From CAVWDU01 sp963840725 (GTDB taxonomy: Bacteria; Pseudomonadota; Gammaproteobacteria; Pseudomonadales; Halieaceae), in the NCBI GenBank assembly GCA_963840725.1, contig CAWIZY010000016.1, forward strand, positions 868,001-932,000: a stretch of 64,000 nt of DNA, written 5' to 3'. A model generated the notes under the pieces. The model was not told the DNA's origin and ran no database searches. It saw only the letters and a program-made list of their open reading frames with translations. Within the stretch, counting starts at the first letter, position 1. Every line of letters starts with the position of its first letter. Made by a program: the position numbers and the translations under genes. Shown here piece by piece: positions 46,148 through 55,324 of the stretch.

Positions 46148-46612
46148 ATGCTGAAGGTCGTTCTTTACCAGCCCGAAATTCCTCCGAATACAGGCAATAT
46201 CATTCGTTTATGTGCCAACACCGGCTGCTCGCTGCATTTGATCAGGCCACTGGGCTTCGACCTGGATGACAAAAAACTGCGCCGCGCGGGATTGGATTAC
46301 CGGGAATTTGCCGAGTTACAGTTGTATGCCGATCTGGAAGAATTCAACACCGCCAACCAACACCCCAGAATACTGGCTGTTACCACGCGTGGCGCGGCCT
46401 GCTATAGCAAGGTCAGTTATCGGGAGGGGGATGCGCTGTTGTTCGGCCCGGAAACCCGCGGTTTGCCGGACGCGGTACTCGACGCACTCCCGGCAGCGCA
46501 ACGCATCCGCATTCCCATGCGCGCTGACAGTCGCAGCCTGAACCTCAGCAACGCCACCGCCGTGGTGGTTTATGAGAGCCTGCGGCAACTGGGTATGCCC
46601 GGCCTCGCCTAA
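46148..46612 (+). CDS. trmL: tRNA (cytidine(34)-2'-O)-methyltransferase TrmL
   Basis: SPOUT methyltransferase that modifies the wobble base of tRNA-Leu. 154 residues, family size. Start MLKVVLYQPEIPPNTGNIIRL, then the knot motifs LLFGPETRGLPDAVL and RIPMRADSRSLNLSNATAVV with the SAM-binding loop. It lies between ntrC and secB, as in Pseudomonas. Only weak ribosome-binding sequence is seen upstream. Confidence 0.95.
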   Translation: MLKVVLYQPEIPPNTGNIIRLCANTGCSLHLIRPLGFDLDDKKLRRAGLDYREFAELQLYADLEEFNTANQHPRILAVTTRGAACYSKVSYREGDALLFGPETRGLPDAVLDALPAAQRIRIPMRADSRSLNLSNATAVVVYESLRQLGMPGLA

Positions 46613-46722
46613 AATAGACCCGCCGATACATCAATCTGCCGATAAAACGCGGCGCGAAGAGCCGAAGACCACCGAGAGACCCATACGTTAGCAGGGACGC
46701 CTCTGGCCATTGACGGCAGGCA

Positions 46723-46747
46723 CAAAAAAGGGGCCGACAGGCCCCTT
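46723..46747 (-). terminator. Rho-independent terminator after secB
   Basis: On the minus strand AAGGGGCC-like stem GGGGCC, loop TGTC, GGCCCC followed by six T residues, 23 bases after the secB stop. Confidence 0.9.
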
Positions 46748-46769
46748 CGATCGTCTGAGAAACCGAGAC

Positions 46770-47258
46770 TCAGTGAGTGGCGGGTTCGCCGCCTTCCGGG
46801 GCCGCCTGCTGCTGGGCCAGTGCCTGCTGATAGAGCGCGTCAAAATTGACCGGGGCCAGCATAATGGGCGGAAATCCGCCCTTGACGCAGATGGCGTCGA
46901 TATTCTCACGGGCATAAGGGAACAGAATATTTGGGGCCGTGGTTCCAACAATACGGCGCAGATCTTCTCCTTCAAAACCCGTAATCATGAAAATGCCGGC
47001 CTGCTGGACTTCCACCAGAAACACCGTCTCATCATCGAGCTTGGCCGTAATGGTGATTGTCAGCACCACTTCGAAGTTGCCCTGCTCATCGATCTTGTCG
47101 CTGCGGGTATTCAGGTCAACATTAACCTTGGGCTGCCACTGCTTCTGGAACACCCCGGGCGTGGCCGGTGACTCGAACGACAAGTCCTTGGAATAAATCC
47201 GCTGTAATGCAAATTGCTGTTGCGCCTGTTGCTGACCTGCTGCTTGTTCATCGGCCAT
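46770..47258 (-). CDS. secB: Protein-export chaperone SecB
   Basis: Tetrameric chaperone that hands precursors to SecA. 162 residues: FALQRIYSKDLSFESP at the N-terminus, WQPKVNVDLNT, and LFPYARENIDAICVKGGFPPIMLAPVNFDALY are family hallmarks. The end is Gln/Ala-rich and acidic. ATG 47258 has GAGG six bases upstream. It forms a unit with grxC and yibN. Confidence 0.97.
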   Translation of the reverse strand: MADEQAAGQQQAQQQFALQRIYSKDLSFESPATPGVFQKQWQPKVNVDLNTRSDKIDEQGNFEVVLTITITAKLDDETVFLVEVQQAGIFMITGFEGEDLRRIVGTTAPNILFPYARENIDAICVKGGFPPIMLAPVNFDALYQQALAQQQAAPEGGEPATH

Positions 47259-47292
47259 GGAGCCGTCCTCCTGTGTGTAAATAATTCGGCGC

Positions 47293-47556
47293 TCAGGACG
47301 CCTGCTTTAATAATGAGTCGAGCTCGCCATTGCGTTCCAGCAGGGCAAGGTCGTCGTATCCACCAATATGGCGATCATCTATCCAGATTTGCGGCACGGT
47401 GCTTCGGCCGCTGCGTTGCATCATTTCCCGACGCAGTGCCGGTTCGGCATCGACGCCGATATCGGTATAAGCCACGCCTTTGCTCTCCAGTAATGCCTTG
47501 GCTCGAATACAGTAGGGGCAGAACCGGGTGGAATACAGGGTTACTTCGCCTTGCAT
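47293..47556 (-). CDS. grxC: Glutaredoxin 3
   Basis: Glutathione-dependent thiol reductase of 87 residues. Active site CPYC (FCPYCIRAKALLESKG) near residue 13, the cis-Pro TVPQIWID and the GGYDDL glutathione-binding turn are present. GAGG lies upstream of the ATG. It sits between yibN and secB, the usual order. Confidence 0.96.
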   Translation of the reverse strand: MQGEVTLYSTRFCPYCIRAKALLESKGVAYTDIGVDAEPALRREMMQRSGRSTVPQIWIDDRHIGGYDDLALLERNGELDSLLKQAS

Positions 47557-47570
47557 AGGTTTTTGTTTCC

Positions 47571-47983
47571 TCAGTTAACGGTGGGTAGCTGGAGATTTCC
47601 CCACTCCATCATGCCGCCAGTCATCTTGTAGACTTTTTCGAACCCGCTGGCGCGCAGCTGCTTGCCGGCCGTGCCCGCCTGCTGGCCCATTTTGCAAACC
47701 AGTACGATGGGGGTGTCCCGGTGCTTTTCAAGCTCCCCTACCCGCGACTCCAGTTTGGCCGCGGGAATATTCACCGCCCCGACGATATGCCCTTTTTTAA
47801 AATCGGCGGCATCGCGCAGATCCAGGAACAAACCTTGCTCGGCATTGACCAGATTGATCGCCTGTGCGGCGACACCGCCGGGCCGGACTTGCGGGTCTCG
47901 TGCAATAGCAACATGACCGCTACGGTCAGCAGTGCCGCGACCAGAATCCATTGCTGGGTGAGAAATTCCAGGAACAAAGCCAT
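47571..47983 (-). pseudogene. Rhodanese-like membrane protein YibN, one frameshift
   Basis: Reads from ATG 47983 as a membrane anchor (MALFLEFLTQQWILVAALLTVAVMLLL), then needs a one-base insertion near 47864-47870, where SPQQAINL is expected, to continue into the rhodanese domain (LFLDLRDAADFKKGHIVGA, CKMGQQAGTAGKQL). The active-site loop Cys-Lys-Met-Gly-Gln is intact. Corrected length about 137 residues, the family size. Without correction the rhodanese frame stays open upstream to 48182 but without a plausible start. It lies in the segment with other indels. Confidence 0.85.
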
Positions 47984-48279
47984 CTTCGAAATCTACTACC
48001 TGTCGAGGGGGCGGCGGTCGCCGCGGTGCTGAATTAACCTGCCGGGCTTGCGCAACCGGCGCTACGCCGGGATACGTCCCCGGCAATGTGACCGCCCGCA
48101 AAAAGGCGCTGATTATACATTTTAGTGCCGCAATCAACCAGCCCTGAAACAACGAGCGAGATGCCGGTTGCAGGACGCTCAATTGGTCGATGCGGCCAGG
48201 CGCCTAAAGGGGTAAAATACGCGGCCCATTTCAGCACGCCAAATGACGGCGCCACGGTACCCCGCTATGAGTGAATGCT

Positions 48280-49842
48280 ATGAGTGAAAGCGCCAAGAAG
48301 CCCACCGTCCTGATCATTCTTGACGGCTGGGGCTATAGGGAAGAGAGCCGCGACAATGCCATTGCCACCGCCAGCACGCCGGTGTGGGATCGGCTATGGG
48401 CAGAGGCGCCGCATATGCTGGTCTCGGGTTCCGGTCTCGACGTTGGCCTCCCGGAGGGTCAGATGGGCAACTCCGAGGTCGGTCATATGAGCCTGGGTTC
48501 CGGACGGGTCATCTACCAGAACATCACTCGGATCGACCAGGCGATCAGTGACGGGAGTTTTGACCAGAACCCCGCCTTTACCGGCGCCATCGACAACGCC
48601 AACAAGGCCGGGGGGCGCCGTGCATATACTCGGGCTGATGTCGCCCGGGGGCGTGCATAGCCATGAGCAGCAAATCCTGGCCGCCATCAAGCTGGCAGCC
48701 AGCCGCGGTGCCAGCAGAGTCTACCTGCACGCGTTCCTGGACGGCCGTGATACACCGCCCCGCAGCGCCGCTGCCTCGCTGGCCAAAGCCGATGCCCTGT
48801 TTCAGGAACTGAGATGCGGACGCATCGCAAGCCTTGTTGGACGCTACTACGCCATGGACCGGGACAATCGCTGGGAGCGGATCGAGGCCGCCTACCGGCT
48901 GCTGACCGAAGGCAACGCCGATTATCAGGCGCCTACTGCGGCAAGCGGGCCTGGAAGCGGCCTATGAGCGAGATGAGAACGACGAATTCGTGTTGCCTAC
49001 AGTGATCCAGGCCGAGGGAGAAGACAGCGCCCGCGTAGCCGACAATGACGCGGTCCTGTTCATGAATTTTCGCGCTGATCGCGCCCGCCAGCTGACCCGG
49101 GCCTTCGTACTAGCCGCGTTCGACGGTTTTACCGCGACGTGTGGTGCCCGAAGCTGGCAGATTTCGTGATGACCACCGAATACGCGGCGGATATTCCAGC
49201 CAGCTGTGCCTTCGCCCCCGAGAGTCTGGTCAATGTCCTGGGGGACTACCTGGCGCAGCGCGGGGCATACCCAGTTGCGGATAGCCGAAACCGAAAAGTA
49301 TGCCCACGTCACTTTCTTCTTCAGCGGCGGCCGGGAGGCGCTATTCCCTGGCGAGGACCGCGAACTGATCCAGTCCCCGGACGTTGCCACCTACGATTTA
49401 CAACCGGAAATGAGCGCCGCCGAACTCACTGACCGGCTGGTGGAGGCCATTGAATCCCGTCAATACGACCTGATTGTCTGCAACTATGCCAACGGCGACA
49501 TGGTGGGCCATACCGGTGTTTTCGCAGCTGCAGTCAAGGCGGTGGAAACCCTGGATCACTGCCTTGGCAGGGTTGAAAAAGCCCTGCTGGCGACAGGCGG
49601 GCAGGCGCTGGTGACGGCAGACCATGGCAACTGTGAGCAGATGACAGACTCGGGAGTCCGGCCAGCCCCACACCCAACACACTACCGAGCTGGTACCGCT
49701 GGTCTACATCGGCCAGCGGCCGCTGAAGCTGGGCCCCCAAACCGGCAAACTGGCCGATATCGCACCCACGCTACTGGCGTTGATGGACCTGCCGCAGCCA
49801 GCTGAGATGACCGGCACCAACCTGGCCGAGGTCCAGCCCTGA
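48280..49842 (+). pseudogene. gpmI: Phosphoglycerate mutase (cofactor-independent) GpmI, five frameshifts
   Basis: Glycolytic 2,3-bisphosphoglycerate-independent mutase. All catalytic motifs are readable but in different frames: LIILDGWGY, GQMGNSEVGHMSLGSGR (nucleophile Ser), GLMSPGGVHSHE, DGRDTPP, MNFRADRAR, NYANGDMVGHTG and TADHGN. Breaks: extra G in six Gs at 48610-48615; extra G at 48947-48949; missing base near 49131-49134; extra base at 49264-49272; extra base near 49648-49656. The net change restores a 519-residue protein. Single-base changes in G runs look like sequencing errors. The stop overlaps the likely envC start. Confidence 0.93.
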
Positions 49843-51005
49843 TCCAGCGCTCCCAACTATGGCACTACTGCTGCATTCTCAGCGCTCTGCTGCTGCTACT
49901 GCCCCGGGCTGATTGCGTATGGGCGCAATCTGACGAAGAAAAGGCTCGCAGCCAGTTACGTCAGTTACAACAGGACATTAAGCGCATCAACCGCGAAATC
50001 ACCAGCGCCCGGGGCCGGCGCGATACGCTGCGCCAGGCCCTGCGCAAGACCGAATTGCAACTGGGAGAACTGCAGCGCGACATCGGGGATAACCGGGCAG
50101 CGATAAGCGCCAGCCAGGCTGATCTGGCGGCACTCGAACAGCGTCGTAAAAAGCTGCAACAAGCGCGTGACCAACAGCAGGAAAAAGTCGGAGATGAACT
50201 GCGCGCCGTCTGGCAGATGGGCGGAGACGCCCCTGTCAAGGTGCTACTCAACCAACAGGACCCGCACACCCTGTCGCGGATGATGCTTTACTATCAGTAC
50301 TTTATCGGCGCGCGCACCACATTACTCGATCGCTATCGTGAAACCCTGCTCGAACTGGACCAGGTGCAAATCGAGATCGATACTGGCCGCCAGCGCCTGG
50401 CTGAGCAGCAGGCGGCGCTGCAGCAACAACAGGCGCAACTGGCCAGAAGCCAGGACGAACGCAAACAGGCCGTCGCCAGCCTCTCGACGGACATCGCAAA
50501 CAAAGGCAACCAGCTGCAACAACTGGAGCGTGACCGTGGCAAGCTGGAAGAATTGCTGAAAGCGATAGAGGCGGCGGTGATCAACCTGCAGGTGCCTGAC
50601 AACTTCCAGGCCTTTGCCTCCGCCCGGGGCAAAATGCCCTGGCCACTGAAGGGTAAACCCAGCAACCGCTACGGCAAATACCGGAACCAGGGCAAAATGC
50701 GCTGGCAGGGGCTGACCATACCCGCCCGCGAAGGCACGCCGGTGCAGGCCATTCACCACGGCCGGGTCGTCTACGCCGACTGGTTTCGGGGATCCGGCCT
50801 GTTGCTGATTATCGACCACGGCGAGGGCTATATGAGCCTGTACGCCAACAACCAGAGCTTGTTGCGCGAGGTCGGCGAGTGGGTCACCGCCGGCACGCCC
50901 ATCAGTACGGCGGGCAGCAGCGGCGGCCTCGACCAGCCGGCGCTGTATTTCGAGATCAGGCACAATGGCAAACCCGTTAACCCCGCCGCCTGGTGCAAAG
51001 GATAA
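49839..51005 (+). CDS. envC: Murein hydrolase activator EnvC
   Basis: Periplasmic activator of septal amidases. Signal peptide (LSALLLLLPRADCVWA), a long coiled coil (about 30-240) and a degenerate LytM/M23 domain at the C-terminus (REGTPVQAIHHGRVVYADW, LIIDHGEGYMSLYANN, LYFEIRHNGKPVNPAAW). It lacks the full zinc-ligand set, as EnvC does. No ATG, GTG or TTG precedes the signal peptide in frame. CTG 49839, overlapping the gpmI stop, would give LIQRSQLWHYCC; the first standard start is TTG 50055, inside the coiled coil. Either CTG is used or a base is wrong. Confidence 0.85.
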   Translation: MIQRSQLWHYCCILSALLLLLPRADCVWAQSDEEKARSQLRQLQQDIKRINREITSARGRRDTLRQALRKTELQLGELQRDIGDNRAAISASQADLAALEQRRKKLQQARDQQQEKVGDELRAVWQMGGDAPVKVLLNQQDPHTLSRMMLYYQYFIGARTTLLDRYRETLLELDQVQIEIDTGRQRLAEQQAALQQQQAQLARSQDERKQAVASLSTDIANKGNQLQQLERDRGKLEELLKAIEAAVINLQVPDNFQAFASARGKMPWPLKGKPSNRYGKYRNQGKMRWQGLTIPAREGTPVQAIHHGRVVYADWFRGSGLLLIIDHGEGYMSLYANNQSLLREVGEWVTAGTPISTAGSSGGLDQPALYFEIRHNGKPVNPAAWCKG

Positions 51006-51097
51006 ATGCCACCCGCAGGGCGCAGCACGAGGTGGTTGGAATACGGTACACTTAGGTTTTGCAGCAACCGTGGCGAGCAGCCACATTGACGGTAGAA

Positions 51098-52408
51098 ATG
51101 ACACAATCAGCAACGTTCAGACAAACCTTGATGGCCCTGGCCACAGCCGCGATACTGGCGCAGGCCGCGCCTGCCGCCGCCGTGGAAGACGGCCTGCTCC
51201 CCCTGGAAGAACTGCGCACCTTCGCAGATGTCTACAACCAGATCCGTATTGGCTATGTCGAAGAAATCGACGACAGCACCCTGCTCGAGTACGCCATTGA
51301 GGGCATGCTGGCCGGGCTGGATCCCCACTCGGTTTACCTGACCCGCGACGCCTTTGAAGACCTCCAGGATAATACCACGGGAGAATTCAGTGGCCTGGGT
51401 CTCGAGGTGGGCATGGAAGATGGTTTCATCAAAGTCATCTCCCCCATCGACGGCTCACCGGCAGACGAAGCCGGACTGCAAAGCGGCGATGTCATTCTCA
51501 AGCTGGGTAAAAACCCGGTCAAGGGAATGAGCCTCAATGAGTCCATTGAAAAAATGCGCGGCCCCAAAGGCAGCAAGGTCGAGCTCACTGTAGGCCGCCC
51601 CGGCACCAGCCAGCCGTTCACCGTGACCCTGATCCGCGACACTATAAAGATGGCCAGCGTGCGCAAACGCTGGCTGGAACCCGGGTACGGCTATATCCGC
51701 ATCGCCCAGTTTCAGCGCCAGACCGGAGAAGATGTCGGTAAATCGCTGCGTAAGCTTAGCGATGAGCAGCCTCTCAAAGGCCTGGTACTTGACCTGCGCA
51801 ATAACCCCGGCGGCGTGCTGGGGGCCAGCGTCGATGTGGCGAGCCTGTTTCTCGACGGCGGCGTGGTGGTCTACACCGAGGGCCGGCTGGCCAACTCAGA
51901 CGTCAATTATCAGGCTGAGGCCAATGACGCGAGCGACGGCATCCCATTGGTGGTGTTGATCAATCGCGGCTCTGCCAGTGCCTCGGAGATCGTTGCCGGG
52001 GCCCTGCAGGACCGCGGTCGCGCCGTCGTTATGGGCACCAACAGTTTCGGCAAGGGATCGGTGCAGACCGTGTTGCCATTGTCCGAGGATCGTGCGGTCA
52101 AGCTCACCACGGCGCGCTACTTCACCCCCAACGGGCGCTCGATTCAGGCCCAGGGTATCGCCCCGGATATTTTAGTGGAGCGGGCTAAAGTCACAGCCTA
52201 TGACAACTCCCGCCGGGTGCGCGAGGCGGATCTGGCCGGGCACCTGGACAACACCGATGCGGCCAAAACAGCCGCTGCCAACAACAAGGCCGCCAGTGAG
52301 TTGCTGGCCAGCGACAACCAGCTCTACGAGGCACTGACCTTACTCAAGGGACTGAATGTGCTGGGCCTGGGTGAACGCAAACGAGGCGCGAGCCCCAACC
52401 CGGGTTAA
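51098..52408 (+). CDS. ctpA: Carboxyl-terminal processing protease (S41A)
   Basis: Periplasmic serine protease of 436 residues. Signal peptide (LMALATAAILAQAAPAAA), PDZ domain (GLGLEVGMEDGFIKVISPIDGSPADEAGLQSGD) and catalytic domain with GSASASEIVAGAL (Ser) and SFGKGSVQT (Lys). ATG 51098 chosen for the signal peptide. It follows envC by 92 bases and is convergent with hisF. Pseudomonas CtpA proteins with this layout cleave peptidoglycan hydrolases, which suits the envC neighbour. Confidence 0.94.
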   Translation: MTQSATFRQTLMALATAAILAQAAPAAAVEDGLLPLEELRTFADVYNQIRIGYVEEIDDSTLLEYAIEGMLAGLDPHSVYLTRDAFEDLQDNTTGEFSGLGLEVGMEDGFIKVISPIDGSPADEAGLQSGDVILKLGKNPVKGMSLNESIEKMRGPKGSKVELTVGRPGTSQPFTVTLIRDTIKMASVRKRWLEPGYGYIRIAQFQRQTGEDVGKSLRKLSDEQPLKGLVLDLRNNPGGVLGASVDVASLFLDGGVVVYTEGRLANSDVNYQAEANDASDGIPLVVLINRGSASASEIVAGALQDRGRAVVMGTNSFGKGSVQTVLPLSEDRAVKLTTARYFTPNGRSIQAQGIAPDILVERAKVTAYDNSRRVREADLAGHLDNTDAAKTAAANNKAASELLASDNQLYEALTLLKGLNVLGLGERKRGASPNPG

Positions 52409-52474
52409 CCCCCGGCCCGGTTAGCCCCGGGAATAGTCAGCAGCGACGGGGCTTATTCGCCCCGGATCGCTTGC

Positions 52475-53248
52475 TCAGAGCCGGACTTCTATGCCCCGTT
52501 GAGCCATATAGGCCTTGGCATCGGCGACCGAGTACTCGCCAAAGTGAAAAATACTGGCCGCCAGCACCGCATCGGCGCCGCCCTCGATAATACCCGCGAC
52601 CAGGTGATCGAGATTGCCCACACCCCCGGAGGCAATCACCGGAATATCGACCGCATCGGTAATTGCCCGGGTCACTCCCAGCTCAAACCCGTCCCGGGTG
52701 CCGTCTCTGTCCATGCTGGTGAGCAGGATTTCACCCGCACCGAGGCGCGCCATTTTGCGGGCCCAGGCGATCGCATCGATACCGGTGGGCTTGCGCCCGC
52801 CGTGGGTGAATATCTCGTAGCGTGCCTCACCGTCGACATCGGCAACCCGCTTGGCATCAATAGCCACTACAATACACTGGGAGCCGAAGCGGGCGGCGGC
52901 GTTGCTGACCAGTTCCGGGTTGTGGATTGCGGCCGTGTTAATGCTGACCTTGTCCGCCCCCGCGTTCAACATGGTGCGGATATCCTCCAGGCTGCGGATG
53001 CCGCCGCCGACTGTCAGCGGGATAAACACTTCCTCGGCGATACGCTCGACGGTGTGCACCGTCGTCTCGCGGCCCTCGTGGCTGGCGGTGATATCCAGAA
53101 AGGTGATTTCATCGGCACCCTGCTCGTTATAGCGGGCAGCCACCTCCACTGGATCGCCGGCATCGCGGATATCGACAAAGTTGACCCCTTTCACCACCCG
53201 ACCATTCTCTACATCCAGGCAGGGAATAATACGTTTGGCCAGGCCCAC
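52475..53248 (-). CDS. hisF: Imidazole glycerol phosphate synthase subunit HisF
   Basis: Cyclase subunit of the two-part enzyme with HisH. 257 residues, (beta/alpha)8 barrel: LAKRIIPCLDVENGRVVKGVNF with catalytic Asp11-type residue, FLDITAS, VPLTVGGGIR-like IPLTVGGGIRSLED, GAGEILLTSMDRDGT and ASGGVGNLDH. Starts two bases after hisA ends. Confidence 0.97.
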   Translation of the reverse strand: MGLAKRIIPCLDVENGRVVKGVNFVDIRDAGDPVEVAARYNEQGADEITFLDITASHEGRETTVHTVERIAEEVFIPLTVGGGIRSLEDIRTMLNAGADKVSINTAAIHNPELVSNAAARFGSQCIVVAIDAKRVADVDGEARYEIFTHGGRKPTGIDAIAWARKMARLGAGEILLTSMDRDGTRDGFELGVTRAITDAVDIPVIASGGVGNLDHLVAGIIEGGADAVLAASIFHFGEYSVADAKAYMAQRGIEVRL

Positions 53249-53250
53249 GC

Positions 53251-53985
53251 TCAGCTGTCTCCGTCACAGAGGCGCTGCGCCTCGGCCAGATCCAGGGTGC
53301 CCTCGTAGATCGCGCGACCGGTAATCGCGCCGGAAATACCCTCGTGAGCCACCGCATTTAGCGCGGCGATGTCCGACAGGTTAGTGATCCCGCCGGAGGC
53401 GATCACCGGAATGCTGGAGGCCCGCGCCATGGTAACGGTCGCCTCCACATTGACGCCCTGCATCATGCCGTCCCGGGCGATATCCGTGTACACAATGGCG
53501 GAGACGCCATCGGCCTCAAAGCGGCGCGCCAGATCAACCGCCTCGACACTGGATACCTGGGCCCAGCCATCAGTGGCCACCAGGCCCTCGACCGCGTCCA
53601 GGCCGACAATAACCTTGCCGGGAAACGCCGCGCAGGCCTCGGCCACAAACTCGGGCTCTTTTACCGCCCGGGTGCCGATAATGACAAAGCTGACTCCGGC
53701 GCGCACATAGGCCTCCATCGTCTCCAGGCTGCGAATGCCCCCGCCGATCTGAATCGGTAACTGCGGGTGGGCAGCCGCTATTGCGGCCACAACCTCACCA
53801 TTGACCGGCTCGCCGGCAAAGGCCCCGTTGAGGTCTACCAGGTGCAGACGACGGCAGCCCGCCTTGACCCACCGCCCGGCCACCGCCACCGGGTCCCGGG
53901 AGAATACCGTGCTTTCGTCCATCAGCCCCTGGCGCAGGCGCACGCAGTGGCCGTCTTTCAGATCAATAGCAGGAATGATCAGCAT
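53251..53985 (-). CDS. hisA: 1-(5-phosphoribosyl)-5-[(phosphoribosylamino)methylideneamino]imidazole-4-carboxamide isomerase
   Basis: Amadori isomerase of histidine synthesis, 244 residues. Paralogous barrel to HisF: MLIIPAIDLKDGHCVRLRQG with the catalytic Asp, LHLVDLNGAFAG, IQIGGGIRSL, YTDIARDGMMQG, ASGGITNLSDI. Overlaps hisH by seven bases. Confidence 0.97.
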   Translation of the reverse strand: MLIIPAIDLKDGHCVRLRQGLMDESTVFSRDPVAVAGRWVKAGCRRLHLVDLNGAFAGEPVNGEVVAAIAAAHPQLPIQIGGGIRSLETMEAYVRAGVSFVIIGTRAVKEPEFVAEACAAFPGKVIVGLDAVEGLVATDGWAQVSSVEAVDLARRFEADGVSAIVYTDIARDGMMQGVNVEATVTMARASSIPVIASGGITNLSDIAALNAVAHEGISGAITGRAIYEGTLDLAEAQRLCDGDS

Positions 53986-54629
53986 TGGGGACTCCAGTCC
54001 ATAAAATTACGCAGCAATTGCAGGCCCGCGGTATGGCTTTTCTCGGGGTGGAACTGCACCGCGAACAGATTGTTCCGGGCCAGCGCCGCATCGGCCCTGA
54101 CCCCGTATTGCACCGCGCCCGCCAACAGCGAACGATCCCGGGCCGCCACATAGTAGCTGTGCACAAAATAGAATCGGGTGCGGTCGGGAATGTCTCGCCA
54201 CAGCGGGTGCTGGCCGATTTGCTCGACTTCGTTCCAGCCCATATGCGGGACCTTCAGGCGGGTACCGTCGGCATCTCGCTGGGACTGGCCAAAATGGCGC
54301 ACCTCGCCGGGAATGATATCGAGGCAGGGTACACCACCGTTCTCCTCTGACCCGGTCATCAGTGCCTGCATACCCACACAAATCGCCAGCACCGGTTTGT
54401 GCTGGGCCAGCAGGGCATCCTGCAGCAGGCGATCACAGTGCAGCCGGCGGATCTCGGCCATACAATCACGGATCGCCCCGACACCGGGAAATACTACCCG
54501 GTCGGCAGTGCGGATCAGCTCGGCATCATGGGTGACCAGCACCTCCTGCGCGCCCACGTGCTGCAGGGCACTGGCCACGGAGTGCAGGTTGCCCATGCCG
54601 TAATCGATTACCGCGACGCTGCCACTCAT
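53979..54629 (-). CDS. hisH: Imidazole glycerol phosphate synthase subunit HisH
   Basis: Glutaminase subunit, 216 residues. Catalytic triad visible: Cys in AICVGMQALM, His and Glu in AVQFHPEKSHTAGLQLL. Also DYGMGNLHSVASAL and FPGVGAIRDCM. It feeds ammonia to HisF. About 100 bases separate it from hisB and hold a short repeat piece. Confidence 0.97.
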   Translation of the reverse strand: MSGSVAVIDYGMGNLHSVASALQHVGAQEVLVTHDAELIRTADRVVFPGVGAIRDCMAEIRRLHCDRLLQDALLAQHKPVLAICVGMQALMTGSEENGGVPCLDIIPGEVRHFGQSQRDADGTRLKVPHMGWNEVEQIGQHPLWRDIPDRTRFYFVHSYYVAARDRSLLAGAVQYGVRADAALARNNLFAVQFHPEKSHTAGLQLLRNFMDWSPQC

Positions 54630-54681
54630 AACCGCGCTAGCCGAAACAGACGCTCAGCCCTGGCAGGCTGCGGAGTCTCGC

Positions 54682-54716
54682 CGAGGCAGCCAATGGTAGG
54701 CAAAAACAGCCTGCTA
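54682..54716. repeat. Partial copy of the 36712 palindromic element
   Basis: The reverse complement reads CTAGCAGGCTGTTTTTGCC, then TACCATTGGCTGCCTCG. It matches 36805-36833 (CCTGTTTTTGCCTACCGGTGGCTGCCTCG) with two mismatches. It lies in the hisH-hisB gap. Confidence 0.75.
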
Positions 54717-54730
54717 GACATGTCGGGCTC

Positions 54731-55324
54731 TCACAATACGCCCTTGGTTGATGGCGTTATACCGGCCATGCGGGGGTCCGGCGAGAGGGCCATCCGCAGT
54801 GCCCGGCCAAAGGCCTTGAACACGGTTTCAATCTGGTGATGTGTGTTCTCGCCACGCAGGTTGTCCACATGCAGCGTGACCTTGGCATGATTCACAAAGC
54901 CGTGAAAGAACTCCGCAAACAGGTCAACATCGAAACCGCCCACCGACGCCCGTGTATAGGGCACGTGATACTCCATGCCGGGGCGACCGGAAAAATCTAT
55001 CACCACTCGCGACAGGGCCTCATCCAGGGGCACGTAGGCATGACCGTAGCGAAGGATACCTTTTTTGTCGCCCACGGCTTCGGCAAACGCCTGCCCGAGG
55101 GTGATGCCGATATCTTCCACCGTGTGGTGATCATCGATGTGCAAATCCCCGTTGGCCTGGATATCCAGATCGATGAGCCCGTGGCGGGCGATCTGATCAA
55201 GCATATGCTCCAGAAACGGTATCCCGGTCGCGAATGCCGCTTCGCCGGTGCCATCAAGATTGATGCTGGCGGTAATCTGGGTTTCCAGCGTATCGCGGGT
55301 TATCGTGGCCTGGCGGTCAGCCAT
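54731..55324 (-). CDS. hisB: Imidazoleglycerol-phosphate dehydratase
   Basis: 197 residues, the monofunctional dehydratase without the phosphatase domain found in enterics. Metal-binding His motifs: FLEHMLDQIARHG, DDHHTVEDIGITLGQAF and FHGFVNHAKVTLHV, with HHQIETVFKAFGRALR near the end. GGAGA lies upstream of ATG 55324. First gene of hisBHAF on the minus strand, divergent from mutY. Confidence 0.97.
   Translation of the reverse strand: MADRQATITRDTLETQITASINLDGTGEAAFATGIPFLEHMLDQIARHGLIDLDIQANGDLHIDDHHTVEDIGITLGQAFAEAVGDKKGILRYGHAYVPLDEALSRVVIDFSGRPGMEYHVPYTRASVGGFDVDLFAEFFHGFVNHAKVTLHVDNLRGENTHHQIETVFKAFGRALRMALSPDPRMAGITPSTKGVL

Noticed and set aside
48180..48279. Sigma-70 promoter for gpmI
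   Set aside because: TAAAAT at 48213-48218 looks like a -10, but no -35 at suitable spacing was found.
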